The position numbers and the translations under genes were made by a program. DNA of 5,746 bases from assembly GCA_021817645.1 (NCBI GenBank), contig JAKAGH010000213.1:1-5746 (forward strand), in the 5' to 3' direction. The notes under the pieces are model-generated. The model was given only the letters and a program-made list of their open reading frames with translations. It had not been told where the DNA came from and did no database searches. Of this stretch, positions 4,681 through 5,746 are shown one piece after another (the stretch's first letter is position 1; each line of letters starts with the position of its first letter). The DNA is from Deltaproteobacteria bacterium. GTDB taxonomy: Bacteria > Desulfobacterota > Desulfobaccia > Desulfobaccales > 0-14-0-80-60-11.

Positions 4681-5428
4681 GCTCCAGAGCCTTTTGCATC
4701 AGGTCCCGGTCTTTTTCGGGGTTGCCGGTATTCAGGAAGACGCGGTAGGCCGCCATGGCCTCGTATTTCTGGTTCAGTTTTTCCAGGGCCTGGGCCCGGA
4801 CGAACTGGGCCCGGGCGAAATTGCCATTGAGCTTCAGGACCGCGTCTGCGTCTTCCAGGGCCTTGTCGGCCTGGCCCAGATTCAGATAAGCCAACCCCCG
4901 GTTATGGAGGATCTCCGGGGACTGGGGATGAAGCTTCAACGCCTGGTTGTAATCCGCCAGGGCTTCCTTCACCTTGTTCTGGTCCAGGTAAGCGTTGCCC
5001 CGGTTATAGAAGATCTGCCAATCCTTGGGCGCCAACTTCAGGGCCTGGGTGTAATCCGCCACGGCTTTGTCATAGACGCCCGAGAGGCTGTAGGCCAGGC
5101 CCCGGTTATAATAAGCCTCGGGGGACTTGGGGGCCAGCTTCAGGGCCTTATCGAAATCTTCCACCGCCTCCACGTATTGCTCCAGCCTTCTTAAGGCGAT
5201 GCCGCGGTTGATATAGGCCTCCGGGAACTCCGGGTCCAGTTTTAGCGCGGCGTTGAATTTTTCCAGGGCCAGGTTGGCATTATTCTGGTTGAGCGCATCC
5301 ACCCCTTGGGAGAAGAGCTCCTGGGCCTGGTCTTCCGGGTTTTCGGCCGCCAGGGCCCTGGATGCAGGTGAATTCAGGATGATTGCTAATAAAAGGGATA
5401 AGAGAAGAATTAATAGTTTTTTACCCAT
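4631..5428 (-). CDS. Exported TPR-repeat protein
   Basis: This is a 265-residue protein with a Sec signal peptide: MGKK, a long hydrophobic core (5-19), and likely cleavage after Ala27 (RALA-AEN). There is no lipobox, so it should be periplasmic, or anchored if uncleaved. The rest is tetratricopeptide repeats of 34 residues: five regular units from about residue 35 to 204, with signatures such as EAYYNRGLAY and KALKLAP, and a sixth divergent unit to about 240. TPR superhelices bind peptides or partner proteins; the partner here is unknown and no enzymatic domain is present. The start at 5428 is chosen because it begins the signal peptide directly; the longer open frame to 5635 would read through the upstream gene. 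AAGGA lies about 14 bases upstream, rather far. The C-terminal tail KDNSKPAQG follows a duplicated 19-bp segment. The gene lies 37 bases after the oxidoreductase gene and is probably co-transcribed with it. Confidence 0.93.
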   Translation of the reverse strand: MGKKLLILLLSLLLAIILNSPASRALAAENPEDQAQELFSQGVDALNQNNANLALEKFNAALKLDPEFPEAYINRGIALRRLEQYVEAVEDFDKALKLAPKSPEAYYNRGLAYSLSGVYDKAVADYTQALKLAPKDWQIFYNRGNAYLDQNKVKEALADYNQALKLHPQSPEILHNRGLAYLNLGQADKALEDADAVLKLNGNFARAQFVRAQALEKLNQKYEAMAAYRVFLNTGNPEKDRDLMQKALEHLKQLEGKDNSKPAQG

Positions 5429-5465
5429 AGCTTTATGATCAGTCCTTAAAAGAATTTTTAGCGTC

Positions 5466-5746
5466 CTAAATTGGGGGAAAATAGCGCCCCACCAGGTCCT
5501 GTACTTCTTGGAGCCAGTTTTTTCTGTCCTCCGGGGTGCTGGTGACCACCACCGCAAAGTTTTTCCGGAAAAAATTATCCACCCCGCAGAGGCCAAAGAT
5601 ACAGTTTTTCCAAATATTTTCCAAGGGATCGCCAAAAACTGCGGCCTCCCTTTCAGGCGGTGTGTTGGCAGTATTAAATACCAAGGCGGCTTTGGCTGTC
5701 AATAAGCCCAGAGGGATTCCTTCGCCTTTATCATTTTCCCGGAATT
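5466..5746 (-). CDS. Flavodoxin-fold NAD(P)H oxidoreductase, C-terminal part (cut by window edge)
   Basis: Only the last 92 residues are inside the window; the frame is open to the right edge, so the real start lies outside it. The visible sequence begins FRENDKGEGIPLGLLTAKAA, then VFNTANTPPEREAAVFGDPL, IWKNCIFGLCGV, FAVVVTSTPEDRKNWL and VGRYFP. This resembles the C-terminal half of Flavodoxin_2-type NAD(P)H:quinone or similar flavin oxidoreductases, which bind FMN or FAD and transfer electrons from NAD(P)H to quinones or other acceptors in the cytoplasm. The substrate cannot be told. The TTG at 5702 is not a start, since the frame and the family similarity continue upstream of it. It lies directly upstream of the TPR gene. 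Confidence 0.82.
   Translation of the reverse strand, partial: FRENDKGEGIPLGLLTAKAALVFNTANTPPEREAAVFGDPLENIWKNCIFGLCGVDNFFRKNFAVVVTSTPEDRKNWLQEVQDLVGRYFPPI

Noticed and set aside
2283..4748. An open frame of 821 codons on the plus strand
   Set aside because: It runs antisense through the NlpC/P60 gene, metG, the heptamer repeat and the end of the TPR gene. Its translation is low-complexity and Gly/Ala/Leu/Gln-rich with no domain. It is explained by the GC-rich codon use of the real genes on the other strand.
5429..5635. N-terminal extension of the TPR protein to 334 residues
   Set aside because: The extension overlaps the end of the oxidoreductase gene in another frame and would bury a clear signal peptide that starts at 5428.

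Overview
The window looks like chromosomal DNA of a GC-rich Gram-negative bacterium. Two lipoproteins with clear lipoboxes, two Sec-exported proteins and a single-zinc-knuckle methionyl-tRNA synthetase fit this. The GC-rich coding, the cobalamin riboswitch and the many palindromic intergenic repeats suggest a deltaproteobacterium (Desulfobacterota), but no marker here proves it. I see no phage, transposase, CRISPR, tRNA or rRNA gene.

Left part, rightward genes (about 1-1470). A good sigma70-type promoter drives a small lipoprotein gene (199-588) that resembles the DUF3192/BamE-like families and ends at a strong intrinsic terminator (655-683). Next comes a complete cobalamin riboswitch (776-938) with a transcriptional expression platform ending in a terminator (1030-1064). 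It controls one unrecognised gene for an 86-residue protein (1117-1377). A palindromic repeat with a bidirectional terminator at its centre exactly fills the gap to the convergent gene beyond.

Right part, leftward genes (5746 down to 1517). In transcription order these are: the C-terminal part of a flavodoxin-fold NAD(P)H oxidoreductase, cut by the window edge; an exported TPR-repeat protein; methionyl-tRNA synthetase (metG); an NlpC/P60 cell-wall hydrolase lipoprotein of the Spr/MepS type; and a small exported beta-rich protein with no recognised family. The first two probably share a transcript. The others are separated by gaps filled with repeats or strong secondary structure, so a single operon is doubtful.

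The most notable points are these: a B12 riboswitch devoted to one short orphan gene; a six-run G-quadruplex candidate overlapping a long hairpin between metG and the NlpC/P60 gene; a heptamer repeat that abuts the metG start codon and leaves no visible Shine-Dalgarno; and a 19-bp direct repeat at the end of the TPR gene whose downstream copy encodes an alternative in-frame C-terminus. Every leftward gap from 1378 to 4630 holds a different palindromic or repetitive element.
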